DNA from: Ustulina deusta
Lineage: Eukaryota; Ascomycota; Sordariomycetes; Xylariales; Xylariaceae
NCBI GenBank assembly: GCA_023159155.1
Contig: JAJNNX010000021.1
Coordinates: 186,001 to 250,000 of the forward strand
Length of the DNA stretch: 64,000 nucleotides
Reading direction: 5' to 3'
Shown here one piece after another: positions 11,333 to 23,034 of this stretch. Both the position numbers and the translations under genes were made by a program. The first letter of the stretch is position 1. The number at the start of each line of letters is the position of its first letter. The notes below the pieces were generated by a model, which ran no database searches, was not told the DNA's origin, and saw only the letters and a program-made list of their open reading frames with translations.

Positions 11333-12586
11333 ATGAACATTTCAAGGACAGCTCTCCAAAGACTGGCCCCGTCGGTGCGATGCCGTCTCACTCCCTTCGA
11401 CAAACGGGCCATCGGTGGATCGTTTCAGTTCCTTCAGGCTTTACAGGCGAGGCGAACGGAGACAAAGAACATCAGACCATCGGTAGTCTCATCAAGCTGC
11501 TTGACATCTGGGGGATATCGTGGTCTACACAACACATCAACTCACCCGGCAGCATCAGATGGCGGGCTGAAGGCCTCTGCAGCAAAGTACCCACCATGGT
11601 CACCCCCGGTCAAGGGTATTCTTTCTAAACTCCCCCTATCGTTGGTGCCATACGCCGAACTTTCACGCATCGAAAAGCCGGGCGGACTCTATGGGTTTTA
11701 TATGGCGTATTTAATAGGACTGAGCTACGGCGCTTGTATTGCCGCGCCAGGACCAGCACTCGCATTTGTTGCTGTAACCGCCGGAAAACTATTGGTTTAC
11801 AACGTCTTTCTGCGCGGCGCCGCCTGTACTGTGAACGACGTTTTGGACCGTGAATATGACAAGCAAGTAGCGCGGTGTAGGAGTCGGCCGGTGGCCCGCG
11901 GTGCCGTTACCCCTTACCAGGGATATGTCTGGTACGGCCTACAGACGCTGGGTGCCGGCGCTGCCATCGCGACCCTACCCAATCCGCTTACGATGCTCGC
12001 CTATGCCGTTCCGATCCAGCTGAGCGTCAGCTTATATCCTTTGGGAAAGCGCTTCACCGATTTCCCCCAGCTGATTCTAGGCGCGCCAATCGCTGGAGGC
12101 GTGCTCATGTCAGCTGCTGCGATAGGGGTAGATCCATTTATCACGCCTGCAACGGCGGCAGCTACCGCCTCGCTTTTCATGTCACACTACATCTGGACCA
12201 CCATTTTCGATTATGTCAACGCCTGCCAAGACACCGCCGATGACATCAAAGCGGGCGTGCGTAGCATGGCGGTGCTTTATCAGAATACGGATGCCTTCAT
12301 CTCTGTGCTGGGAGCGGCACAAGTCGGTTGTCTAATCGCAACTGGGGTGCTCGCGGGATTTTCGCCGATATATTTTATCGGGGCAGCGGGTGGAAACGCC
12401 ATGTGGCTGGCTGCCATGGTCAAAACGGTGAAAAGATCGAGACCTGACATCTGTGGTTGGTGGTTCGCTTGGGGGGGATTACTCGTCAGTGGGACGACGG
12501 TATTGGCTCTCCTAGCCGAGTACGCATACATCGGTCGCTCAGGGGCTGCGGACGAACACATGGAAACAGAGGCTATCGAGATTTGA
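11333..12586 (+). CDS. UbiA-family aromatic prenyltransferase (COQ2-like)
   Basis: Integral membrane prenyltransferase that joins an isoprenyl diphosphate to an aromatic acceptor. One exon, 417 residues. The first 90 residues are basic and low in acidic residues, possibly a mitochondrial or membrane-targeting leader; the rest is mostly hydrophobic helices. Both Mg2+/diphosphate motifs are present: NDVLDREYD (168-176) followed by RSRPVARGAVT, and DYVNACQDTADD (293-304) followed by IKAGVRS. The start of the fold, AELSRIEKPGGLYGFY, departs from the usual MRLDKPIGTWLL seen in ubiquinone-pathway COQ2. With BBE oxidases and a FAD monooxygenase nearby, a specialised prenyltransferase of a meroterpenoid-like pathway is as likely as COQ2 itself (inference). 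Confidence 0.9.
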   Translation: MNISRTALQRLAPSVRCRLTPFDKRAIGGSFQFLQALQARRTETKNIRPSVVSSSCLTSGGYRGLHNTSTHPAASDGGLKASAAKYPPWSPPVKGILSKLPLSLVPYAELSRIEKPGGLYGFYMAYLIGLSYGACIAAPGPALAFVAVTAGKLLVYNVFLRGAACTVNDVLDREYDKQVARCRSRPVARGAVTPYQGYVWYGLQTLGAGAAIATLPNPLTMLAYAVPIQLSVSLYPLGKRFTDFPQLILGAPIAGGVLMSAAAIGVDPFITPATAAATASLFMSHYIWTTIFDYVNACQDTADDIKAGVRSMAVLYQNTDAFISVLGAAQVGCLIATGVLAGFSPIYFIGAAGGNAMWLAAMVKTVKRSRPDICGWWFAWGGLLVSGTTVLALLAEYAYIGRSGAADEHMETEAIEI

Positions 12587-13867
12587 ACCGGTTGCACATT
12601 GTCTCACGATCAGGACAATGAGACAATTGCCTGTCTCCCTTCGTTCTAGCTGCCGAGGTTTGTGTGCGCGAGGTTCTCTTTACACTACATAGTGTACTGC
12701 GTACAATCCCGGTCGTTCCGATAGCAACTCGCCGCGGAAGAGTGCCCAAATCGAGACGTGAGATTCCAGGGTTTGATGCGAACTATGCATGGACAGACCA
12801 ACACTAATGTACTTGTCACTACTCGTACATGTATATCGATTCACTCAATAGCCCTACCTTATCACCACCCCAACTGATTGCAGCATATCGGCATGGTTTC
12901 AACTGAAACAAGTTCGCACAGCGTGTACTAGTAGTATAGATGCGGCAAGGATTAATGGTGGGGTGAAGTTATTATTAGTCTATCTGAACCATATGATGTT
13001 CTCTACCTACCTAGACTACACTAGTACAACATTACCTGCACATAAGCCAACACTAGGTGGTAAACGGATTACTTCCACTACACTATCTCGCTACTGGAGC
13101 GTACCGGTAGATCTAATAAGACTAATCTAGTGCGCGTCTCTCCCCGCCTCTCGAATAGGTAAAGTAACTTGCTGTATGTAGGCATTCTCTGAATAGAGGC
13201 CCTTCTCTCATGTTTCAAGGAGAGATCTCTGCACGCCCCTTGGCGGCCTTTCTGCTTTAGTTTCGTCTCTAGTGTAATTGCTTTGGGTACTTGCATTTTT
13301 CTCATGGCAATCAGATCCACCAAGATACGCCATCCCCGCATACCAGGAGCCCCAAGGTATGCAGACAGCTACCAACTACACTATGCACGACTCCTAACAA
13401 CACTTGATGACGCGATATCGGAAATTTACTGCCTCAACCGTACAGGTGCTCTATGCACCTAACAATAATGGATTGCCACCCGCGCCCCATCCTGGCAGAT
13501 AGAAGGATCGCTACGCAGTACTCCGTTTTTCGTCGCCAGAGGTAGTTACTCGATGTATCGTCTGTCTATCCTTACGACACAACAGGGCTCTGGAAGCGAG
13601 CTAATTAGGAGATACCTAGGTAAAATGATCGTGATTATCCCCCGCATTAGGGGGAGGCTGCAACACTCGGGTGTTCGCGTTCTCGCCTCCTCTGGTTCAG
13701 CTTATGCCCGCCACGTGTTCGTGTTGCTTCCGCACCCCCCCTGGTAAAAGCTTGTTTATGTTCTATGTGTAGTCTAGAGAATCAAAAGCTGCTTCTCTCC
13801 TTATAACAGTCAATGATTGGTACCTTGGTTTGGGTTCTGTAGGCTTTTGTCCTTGCATGGGTTGTTG
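12587..13867. other. Intergenic, nothing recognised
   Basis: Between the UbiA gene and BBE oxidase 2, both on the plus strand. A frame at 13078-13341 (minus) has no family features. No repeats beyond short low-complexity patches. Confidence 0.45.
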
Positions 13868-15365
13868 ATGCGCAAAATGCACGTAAAGCAGTTCCTGATT
13901 GGCGCAAGCCTTTTTGGCCTCAGCTTGTCCCGGTCGAATTGCACCGGGAGCTATGAGAACTTGATCAAAACTGGTCTCTCGTCCAAAACTTCGATTCAAT
14001 GCGCCGGAGAGAACCAACGATGGAGCGAGTACGCGGCCCCGTCGCCTGGCGCAGTTATTACAGTTGGCGACGAAGGCGATGTTGCCAAGATAATCGCAGT
14101 GGCCAGCAAAACCAACACCCCTTTTTTGATCCAAAGTGGTGCGAACGGATGGGCCAACACCTTTACACTTGACTCCAAGGGCATAATTATCGATATATCG
14201 AACCTTAAAGCCGTCTCCTTCAACGATAATAAAACGCAGGTGACCTTCCAAGCCGGCGCTACAAACGAAGACATAATCAACGCCGCTTGGAACAACAATG
14301 CACGTGTGTCGGCTAGCACTTGCAATTGTGTTAGCGTGCTTGGTGCGACCATTGGCGGCGGACTGAGTAGGACTCAAGGCGTCTATGGTCTAAATATCGA
14401 CAACCTCATCAGCCTCAACATTGTCGATGCCAATGGGGCCAAAAAAACCGTCACCCCCAAAAGCAATCCTGAATTGTGGTGGGCTTTAACAGGAGCGGGC
14501 GCCAACTTTGGCGTTGTCACCTCGGCTACCTATAAAAGCCACCCCGTACCTCAAGCCGAGAACACCGCTTGGACTGGTCTCGTTATTTTCGACCCAAGCA
14601 AGATCGAGGAAGTTATCACCGCGATAAACGAGCTCACGCTGGAGCCAGACATGCAAATGGATATTTACTTCACGGCGAATCCCGCTGACGGCCAGCCAGC
14701 TGTCCTCGTCCTGCCTTTCTACCTCGGCAGCGAGGAGGTAGGAAGACAGAAATTCGCGTCCATCCTGGACATCGGACCAGTTTCGGACGGCACAGCAGTG
14801 ATCCCTTATAACACCTGGAACTCGGCCGGTGATCCTTTCTGCACGTCGGGTGGGCGAAAGCCGTCGTATACGACTGGACTCAAGACAATGGAGCCGACGG
14901 CGTGGCGCAATGTTTGGAACGAATACACGGCGTTCTTCGACAAGTACCCAGAGGCTAATCTAACGACTATCTTGACCGAGTGCTACTCGACGGCCAAGAC
15001 GGCCAAGTCAGTGACGAGTGGCGGCTCCTCTTCCTACCCATTCCGCGATATCAAGTGCCACGCCATCACCATCCCGTGGTACACTAGCCCGAGTATCGAC
15101 AGCGATGCCCTCCAATTTGGCCAGAACGTCCGAGGCTACCTGGCCGATTCGGCAGGAACAAGCAGCCCCAGCGCGTACGTTTGGATCCTTCTTACCTGCG
15201 CTAATCCGGAAGTTGTGTACTAACTCCGCTTCTAGTTACATTAATTTTGCGCATGGGGATGAACCGCTATCGCAGATATACGGATCCAGTCTGTCTAAAT
15301 TGAAGCTGTTGAAGCAGAAGTACGACCCGCATAAGCGTCTCAACCAATGGTTCCCCCTATCATAG
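13868..15365 (+). CDS. BBE-type FAD-linked oxidoreductase 2 (secreted form)
   Basis: FAD-dependent oxidase, PF01565 plus a BBE C terminus, 478 residues. Exons 13868..15174 and 15236..15365; the 61-bp intron has a GTACGT donor, GTACTAAC branch site and TTCTAG acceptor, and joins SPSA to YINFAHGD. The start at ATG 13868 (alternative 13877) gives a short basic end and a hydrophobic stretch, FLIGASLFGLSLS, as a likely secretion signal. Flavin region: where related oxidases carry SGGH, this one has QSGANGWANTF (89-99), so the usual covalent histidine is absent and FAD is probably bound non-covalently or only elsewhere. STCNCVSVLGATIGGGLS (150-167) is the second FAD loop. The C terminus KLLKQKYDPHKRLNQW is the BBE box. 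Substrate unknown. Confidence 0.9.
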
Positions 15366-16301
15366 AAAAGAGGGATATACTATCATCTGTTATTAAGTAG
15401 TTAGTTGAGAAGTTGTAGTGTACATCAATGCCAGTATCGTGTAATTGTGAGCCAAGACAGAAGACGGACGATCAGCTTGATGCTTATGCTGTACTTGTAG
15501 TTGCTGGCTTTTGCTAGCGTAGGATTGTGCATTAAGAAAATGTGTACTCATCGCATTACACCAGGTAGTACACTACATGATCAATCATATGTTTTCTTCA
15601 CCCTCCAAGTTCGTTGTCGGTGAGTTGTGAATGGTTCCTGATCTAACCCTTCCACGTGGGCATATTGTCCCCTGCAACGTTCTAGGATTCTCCACAACCC
15701 CTGTCTCTTGTCTACTGTATTTAATTGCGCAAATTCTAAACCTTTCACGTCTGACAATAAGCACGATACCACCCTTCAGGTGAACAATAAGGCGAATAAT
15801 ATACCTAGTCCCTAGAAGCTAGCGTTGTATGGCAGGAGTGCAACGGAGAGGCGGTGGCGGGGTTTCGACGAGGGGAGCTGTGATGGTTCGAGAGTGAACT
15901 GGAACTCTGGCAAGGGACGGTACGCTAGTCGGGTGTATACGCTACCCATCTGGTGTAGTGTACGTATAACCTAGGTAGCACTCTCCACATGGCGAAATTC
16001 TCCATCGCCCAGGGCTTGAACGTATGGTACTTCTTGTGTTGACCAGATCACAATGGAGTCAATGTAGCCAAGCTTCTAGCGTAAAGACGCCTCCCAAAAA
16101 TCATCAAGAGATTTACACAACGGCGGTAGCGATGAAAGCATAGTCAGCTGAATACGTGGCCGGGAGCATCTCGGCCAATAATTAGCTATCGAAAGGGACA
16201 GTGTTGCGAAGGTGAAGCGACGTAGGCTTTCATTTCAGACAGTTAACCTGCAACGATATGGTTCTACTCGTATATCTGTATTCTAAGGAGTGAAGGGAAA
16301 A
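15366..16301. other. Intergenic, nothing recognised
   Basis: Convergent region between BBE oxidase 2 (plus) and the FAD monooxygenase (minus). No frame with protein character and no repeat recognised. Confidence 0.45.
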
Positions 16302-17786
16302 TCACGAATTGCGCCCCTTCTGATGCGCATCCCAGGCCTCATTCGCCGTCTTAGTTGCATCAAAGCCCCATACCCATTCCTGAAAGAACGGATCAGCCAG
16401 TGGATTGGGATAGCCAACTGTAGGGGTCTCGTGCAGGAACCGTCTGTCGCGCTCTTCTTGCAGAGGCCCATCAGCCATTTGCCAGATTTCACCTGTTCTC
16501 AGAGTCGCTCGGATGACACGCCCTGTCCGTTCTTTTCGGAGACGCTGGTAAATCCCGAGGCCTTCGTGTACCTGATCTTGGTTGCTGGCCTTGCCTAGGA
16601 GTTGCGCAAGGGTTGAAACAGACTCGATCCCTGCTGCTGCACCTTGTCCTCTGGAGAACAGGGGGAAATACATGTTAACTATTGATCATATGATAACCCC
16701 TCGGACGAATTAAGGCAGGACGAGGAGGCGCGAAGAGCGCTTTATATGTGTGCGCGCGAAGTGTAGTAGACTTACAAATACGGTAGACCCCGGTGTGCTG
16801 CGTCACCTACTATACAGAACTTGCCCGCGTCATCAACCCACGGCGCACGCTCATCGTCGGCTACCGGCTCGAAGAACATCCAGCGCAGACAACTTGTGCC
16901 GAGGCTGAGGATCTCGCGGAGATCCGGGTCCCAACTCGTAAGCTTCGCGCGGAAGTCATCGAGGTCGACGGACTGCGCGCCAAAGAATATATCTTCGGGG
17001 TCTTTCGACCATGGCCATGTAAACGCTACATTGAAGACGCCATCCAGTCCGTAGGTAACGGCCTCGCATTCCGGCCCTAGCCAGACAATGATATTGGGTT
17101 GCTCGACTAGATATCTTAAATGTGGTCGAGAAATGATGTCTTGTTCTTGTATTAAAATGCGATGGACAATCTTACCATGGGGAATAGCCTTCGGCTTGTG
17201 CCCAATTAGAGCCGTCCGAACAACTGACTCCCCGCCATCTGCTCCGATGAAGAGATCAGCAGGTATTGTCTCAGATGTATCAGCTAGCCTCAGGGTCCCA
17301 TTGGTAAGGCCGACCCCAGCCACATCGATCTTGATACCGTGCCTGATCGTCACGCCCTGGGCGATGGCCTCGTCATAGAGCACCTGGCGGAGATGGGCCC
17401 GATGCAATGTGAGTAATGGGGCGCCGTACTTGTTAGCCGGTTCTTTGAGGTCCTGCCTATGAAGAACCTGGCCGGTCCTGTATGCTTTCAAGGTAATAGA
17501 AATTGGAATGATAGACTTGGCCATCATCTTCTCAAAAACATTGATCTCCTGCAGCACCCGCACTGCATTTGGATGTAGCTGGATCCCCGCTCCGGTATAA
17601 AGTTGTCTAGTTTAGCACGAGATCGTAAAGATTCAGGAGTTGACTCACAGTTTGCAGTGTTGCATCCCGTTCGAGAACTGTAACTTTGAAACCCTGCCGG
17701 CGGAGAAGAATGCCACCAGCTAGGCCGACAACGCCGCCTCCGATGATACAAACATGGAAATTGGACTGGAATATCGGGTCCGACAT
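16302..17786 (-). CDS. FAD-dependent monooxygenase (salicylate-hydroxylase-like)
   Basis: Group A flavoprotein monooxygenase that would use NAD(P)H and O2 to hydroxylate or decarboxylate an aromatic substrate. Exons (minus) 17649..17786, 16776..17578 and 16302..16650, 429 residues. Motifs: Rossmann GGGVVG (16-21), LERDATLQT, GADGGESVVR (the DG motif), and VGDAAHRGLPYLGQGAAAG spanning intron 2 (125 bp, GTAAGT...TTCTCCAG). The second junction is clean, the first is not: the expected GAGIQLHPN block is encoded at 17567-17593 in the right frame, but no AG in the right phase precedes its GAGIQ part. The nearest workable acceptor, at 17579-17581, skips those five residues. The gene may therefore be impaired or use an unusual splice site. 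It is convergent with BBE oxidase 2 and is a plausible tailoring partner of the UbiA gene. Confidence 0.85.
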
Positions 17787-19503
17787 GATAACTATTTCGG
17801 TCTTCCCAACTCGTAGCACAGACAAAATACAATACCGCCAATACAAGAAAGACAGGGAAGCACCAAGTTATTCTGCTGAGACCATCAATATACTAGAAAC
17901 AAGATGACTAATACCTAGATATGAGCAACAGATAGCTTTGCATTAGGTACAAGGCGCCCGTCGACTCAATCCACAAGCTTTCTGGGTTAATACTGTGTAA
18001 GACTTACCTGTAATGCCTTGGCTGTGGCGTTACGGATACGGAGCTACCTCCACTCGGGTAGGCAAGTGAACATCAGAAAAGAAAAAGCAAGCTCGATTAT
18101 TTTCGTGGGCAACCTGATGCAACAACGAGAGAGCATGGTAAAAGCCACATGGGTGAGGATATTTGCATTCCGACAGTGCAGGATATGACCGGCCGTTACT
18201 GTACAGTAGGATGCCCGACTGAATCCTACAATGCGACATAATGTACGGAGTGGAATTAAGTCACACCAAGGATTTGTAGTATATGTATCTCCAACAGTTG
18301 ATGTTTAGCTTTCCAAAAAGGCCCAAGTTACTTAGGCTTCATAGTCGTGGTATGCATCTTTCCCGATTTTGGCTCAGGGCCGATCCATCGATGGAACACT
18401 TTATCACCACATGAAGTCTAGTCGCGCCGTCTTCGGTAATCCTCACGGGCCGTCAAATTAGTGGAGGTACTCTGAAAGGGGTGGTGGGAAGGGAGCGGGG
18501 GCGGCCATTTTAGCCCTTTCGAGTTTGGCATCTCGATATCCTGGTAAGTTGGGAGCGCCAAGAGTCCCACACTGTTGTCAAACCCCAGTGATACTATATA
18601 AAGATGCACCACCGAAGGTATTGTCGGGTGAGGAATGGCTGCGATGACTACATGCCCAGACCCACTCTCCCGTATGCGATCCATTGGAAACGACGCAGGC
18701 TTACTTGCCCCTCCAGATGATACTGTTGGCCTGCAGTGCTTGGCTACCTATCACTCCCACCTTGCCTTGCCGCAGAGATGTGCCGAGAACACGAGCTGTG
18801 TTATTCCGGTACATCGTACAATACCTACACTGGTGCCTCATGTCAGCTTTTCAGACATAAGCACATGATTCTTTGCCAAGTAGCCCCGTTTCTAGATCGT
18901 TATGTTGTATTGGCTACGGTGTAGTGCATACATTGGAGAGCGACTTACGGCTTCGACTGGCCTGCAATACAACTCTGCCCCTGTAACACGTGTTGGATCC
19001 TTTCTGTTTCGTCGCTTCGAGGTCCCTTCGGTATTATCGTGCAGTGGACGTTGACGCGATAATGCCCTTAACGGAGTTACACTTCAATTGACACAAATGG
19101 TCTTAGTGAGCAGCCAGACTGTGTTAGTAAGTAGACATGGAATCGGGGTGGTGATATTTTAGACCGCTCTATCTATCCTCATTATGGTTGGCTACTCGCC
19201 ACATAGGTACACAATCACTACATGTCTGGTCCTGTTCCCTTCCATAGATGATAGCCCTTAACCCTCCCCGCAGCGCCCTTTTTGGATTCCCTCAGGACCG
19301 ACGTACTCGTCGCTTCGAGACGTCTAGCGCCCTCGGATTCCAGGGAAAGCTAGTAGAGAATATCTCGCGAACCAAATCCCAATTGACGACGTTCGGGTTC
19401 AAGACAAGGGCAACGAGTTCCTCACCCCTTGCTTAAATTGGAAGACGGATAACCTCGTTATCCGGCGCTCTCCAAACTCGCCAGAACTTAAGAAAACGAC
19501 AAG
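17787..19503. other. Divergent intergenic region
   Basis: 1.7 kb between the FAD monooxygenase (minus) and the rhodopsin-domain gene (plus). Short open frames (18030-18239, 18418-18924, 19248-19436) have no recognisable features. Regulatory sites were not identifiable. Confidence 0.45.
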
Positions 19504-20886
19504 ATGGCCAATCCTTACTACCAGCCCAACTACAATCCGTACCCATCGTCGGTGTTGATCGGTACTGGCATTCTATTCATCATCGTACCCGTCGCTGCCG
19601 TGTCTCTTCGCTTCTACGCACGATTGACCACCACCGCGCGCTTGGGAATCGACGACTGGCTCGCACTCCCAGCCGTACTATTATGTGTCGCCATCGCAAT
19701 CGTACAGATTATCGGTATGTAGTCCAGGCCTCTATTTCTCGTAACTCCCATCGCTCAATCCCCCCACTAACGCGGGGTTTCTAGCTGCAACGGCCGCAGG
19801 ATTAGGCGGTCATCAACAGCTCGATGAGCACGGGCAACCGGGCCATACGCCGCAGCTCTACATCTACGAGAAGACGAGGTATGCGTACGAAGTGATCGGG
19901 GCCGCCGGACTGTGCCTCATCAAGCTCTCCGTGCTCTTCTTCTTCCGCCGGATCTTCCGCGTCCGCGTCTTCATCCTCGTCAACAACATCGTCATCGGCC
20001 TGACGGCTTCCTGGGGCATCGCCTACGTCTTCGCCCTGGCCTTCCAGTGCCCCTCGCCATCCGTATTGTGGGAGAAGCTCGAATCCGAGTACGCGGAAAA
20101 CAACTGCGTTATGGTGCTCCCGTTCTACCTCTCGTTCGCATTCACCGACTTGATCCTGGACGTCATCATCTTTATCCTGCCCGTCCCGCACTTATACCAG
20201 CTTGTTCTACCCACAAGGCAGAAGCTTGGTGTCGCTTCCATCTTCTTCCTAGGTTCTCTGTTAGTATCTCCCCGTTTCGTTCGCAAGTACGAGCGAGAAT
20301 TGACCTTCTAGGAAGGTTGAGACTAATTTTGAAACAGTGTTGTCGCAATTGGAATCACGCGCACTATTATTTACATTTGGGGTATGCAACTACTTAAATC
20401 CTCGTCCAACCTTGGTTTCATTGTTCCAGAAAGCCTGTCTCTACGTTCTTTTCGTCTATAAACAGAAGACTAACTCAACCCGTCGCAGTCGTGGATTTTG
20501 CCAGCAACAGACCGCTACTGTGGTTCGGCGACCTCACCTGGTACAGCTCGGGGGTCCTTTTCTGGCACTTGGCCGAAAACGCGGTGGGCGTGCTCTGCGC
20601 TTGCATGCCGTCCTTTGCGCCGCTCCTCAAGGGCAGATTCAGCACCCCCACAAAAGACAGGAGTGGCCGAGGGGACACGACGGGGAGTTCGAACAAGGCG
20701 ACTCCTCTATCGCCATACTACGAACGAATTGAAGATCAGAACCTCCTGCACCGACCGGGCAGTACCTTACACGGGATGCCCGGCTTCGAAGAACTCGCCC
20801 TTCACCCGATGCAGGATGACGGCAAGACAAGCAGCGAGCCTCGAGACGATGAGAGTTACCATGCTGCAGTACACGGGTTGTCATAG
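19504..20886 (+). CDS. Fungal rhodopsin-domain (SAT4-like) seven-helix membrane protein
   Basis: Integral membrane protein of the fungal rhodopsin/PTH11-related family (PF20684), probably at the plasma membrane; function in this family is mostly unknown. Exons 19504..19714, 19785..20259, 20338..20381 and 20489..20886, 375 residues; introns 70, 78 and 107 bp, with a CACTAAC branch site in intron 1. Hallmarks seen: first helix SSVLIGTGILFIIVPVAAVS, then RLGIDDWLALPA, LIKLSVLFFFRRIF, ASWGIAYVFALAFQCPSP, DLILDVIIFILPVPHL, RQKLGVASIFFLGSLVV, and the RTIIYIW helix carried by a 44-nt exon. The C-terminal tail (about 110 residues) is polar and probably cytosolic. A decayed relative follows at 22.4 kb. 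Confidence 0.9.
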
Positions 20887-22439
20887 AAACATGGCTGCCT
20901 TGGGTTGGATATTGTGTTTTGATACCCTATGAGTTTGTTGTTCGAATCTAAGAGTTTAATTAGCCTTTTTTCCGCTTCTATTTTTGGTGTGCCAGCGGGA
21001 AAGGGGTGCCATGGATGAAACGGTGTCTGTACGAGTCTCGTGAACGTTATGAGCGGGTCAACAAGAGTTGATATGTTGTGTCTAATCACTCTTTGTACAA
21101 AAGGATTATGTAAATAGCCTTTCCTCGAGGTAGATATTAAAAAAAACTCTTGATACAAGTTAACTATCCAACATGGCAGAAAGCATTCTTAAGCGTGTCT
21201 TACATTCATGTGGTGATCTAGCTAACCAAGCCGACCCAACTACGCCGGACAGCTCGTCCTACTTGATTGATTAATTGATTGATTGATTGATTCAGTTTAA
21301 CGTCGTATGGGGGGCCGCCATACAAAGTATGGCTACCCACTTCCGGACCTCCCGAGAGGTATAGGACGTAGTAAGCTCTCATATATACATACGTATATAC
21401 AATAATACCAAATCATGCCTTTTGGTTTAACACTATATTGCTTAAAGCTTTTACGACTAAACTTCTAAGCTTGTAATTCGGTATTAAACTTAACTACTGC
21501 TTGCGCTATTAATTTTGAATATTTACTTTAGTAGTATTATAACAAGGGCTTAGATAAGGGCTTGGAGATTGGTCTAAATATTGCAATAATCTACTATGGT
21601 CGCCAAGGTCCGTATGGCCATTTAGAAGCCCTCCGATATCTCAGTCTATATATACAACTCTATCGGGCTTGCTAACCTCCGATGGCTGCGAATATGTCTG
21701 AGATTAGCGAGGGCTGAATAGCCTCACCGAGACACGCGGAGATTATCACCGAGACCTTTGTTCCATAGCTTTCAGCGCGTCAACACGCGTACGACCTTCC
21801 GTACAACAAGTATCCTTTTTTTCGTTTAGTTTGACCGGTTCTAAAAATAATATTTTGTGCTTTTTAAAACTTTCTATGCTTACGCTAGTAAAACTTTACA
21901 AAAAGCCCCGTTAGTAACTGAAATAAGTATTAATAATACTTTTTACTATTAGCTCGAAATTAAACAGTATTAAGTAGTATAGTTAATACATTTGTAGCTG
22001 TTATATTTGTAGTTCTATACTTGTTACTTTTTTGCGGTCTTTAGAATACGACATAATTAATTTAACTGATAGACTATACCTGCCTTCAGCATGGCTTTAA
22101 AGATATTAAGCCTAAAAGTAATAAATTACTTCTTTAGCTACTTTAATAGGTGCGCGTAGGGGTATAGGTAAAATCTATATATTAGGATCATAAAAGAATA
22201 TTTATGTTTATCTAGGTACAAGCTAGCTTCACCAAGTAAGGTTATACTTGACAAAAAAACATATTAATTATACGAATAGTTATAAAGCAGCTATTACAAC
22301 TGTAATGTATGATATATCTTTAAAAAGTAACATCCCTAGCGATACCACTCGGGCCCCAGTTCCATCCGAGCTGTTCAATCTTCTTCCCTTCGCGCGTTCG
22401 GTAGCCCTAGATAGCATTGCGAATTCTGACCAGTAAATG
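20887..22439. other. Intergenic, AT-rich repeat-like relic
   Basis: From about 21380 the sequence becomes AT-rich with scattered TAATA/CTTTA motifs like RIP-mutated transposon DNA, broken by a GC-richer stretch at 21595-21800. No transposase or RT reading could be recovered. A GATT microsatellite lies at 21263-21293. Confidence 0.45.
21263..21293 (+). repeat. GATT microsatellite
   Basis: About seven copies of TTGA/GATT with one TTAA interruption, flanked by unique sequence. Confidence 0.85.
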
Positions 22440-23034
22440 TATAGAAGGTCCTCGGGACTATTGGCCTGGCCGTTGTTTAGATCGCCATTCTCCTCTATTA
22501 CAGAAGGATATTCTCGGTGGGAAGCTTCCACATCGCTACTAATGTGGTAGTCGGCTGTTAGAGTCCATGTAAGTAAAGCCTCGCATTCGTTAAGGCCGCC
22601 TGTTTACTTCCGTAGAGCATCGCCGTGATCGGCGTCGTGCGCACCATCGTCGTCGGAGTGGTCATGGAATTTATTTATGCCGAGCCAGCAGTCTATTTTG
22701 TTGGCATCCTATGGGACCATCCCGGTACCCTGTTTTGGCGTCTGGAAGAGAACGTTCTCGCCCTCGGATGCCGCCGTCTTCCTTGCTATGCACCGCTGTT
22801 CCGAGCCCAACTACAAACTCGTAAGGCGAGACCCTCCTATTCCGATCACGGCGGGAGTAATAACATAAATCCGTGAGGCTACGGCCATCTGAGTCGGCAT
22901 ACTGCTGTCCCCGAAGAAGAGTATCTCACCAACAGTGGAAGCGGCGGCGACTATGAGGGAAGAAGAGTATCGGTTCAGGGCGATGTCCGCTCTGTATCGA
23001 TGCCTGGTAACCGTTGACGGGACGGGCTTTACTT
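22440..23034 (+). pseudogene. Degenerate rhodopsin-domain membrane protein
   Basis: Remnant of a second member of the family at 19.5 kb. Readable pieces in order: LGTIGLAVV-stop-IAILLYYRRIFSVG (about 22448-22520, matching the LIKLSVLFFFRRIF helix but with TAG), then IAVIGVVRTIVVGVVM (from about 22620), AEPAVYFVGILWDHPG and LFWRLEENVLALGC (to about 22770), and a C-terminal tail EEEYLTNSGSGGDYEGRR...VSMPGNR in another frame ending near 23034. The loop between the first two blocks is deleted and frames change at least twice. Too diverged from the intact neighbour to be a recent tandem copy. Confidence 0.7.

Noticed and set aside
13763..14377. 204-codon minus-strand frame opposite BBE oxidase 2
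   Set aside because: Covered by the FAD-binding domain on the plus strand; no recognisable features of its own.
19802..20191. Acidic 129-codon frame on the minus strand inside the rhodopsin-domain gene
   Set aside because: An antisense shadow of exon 2; no domain, and the real membrane-protein frame covers it.
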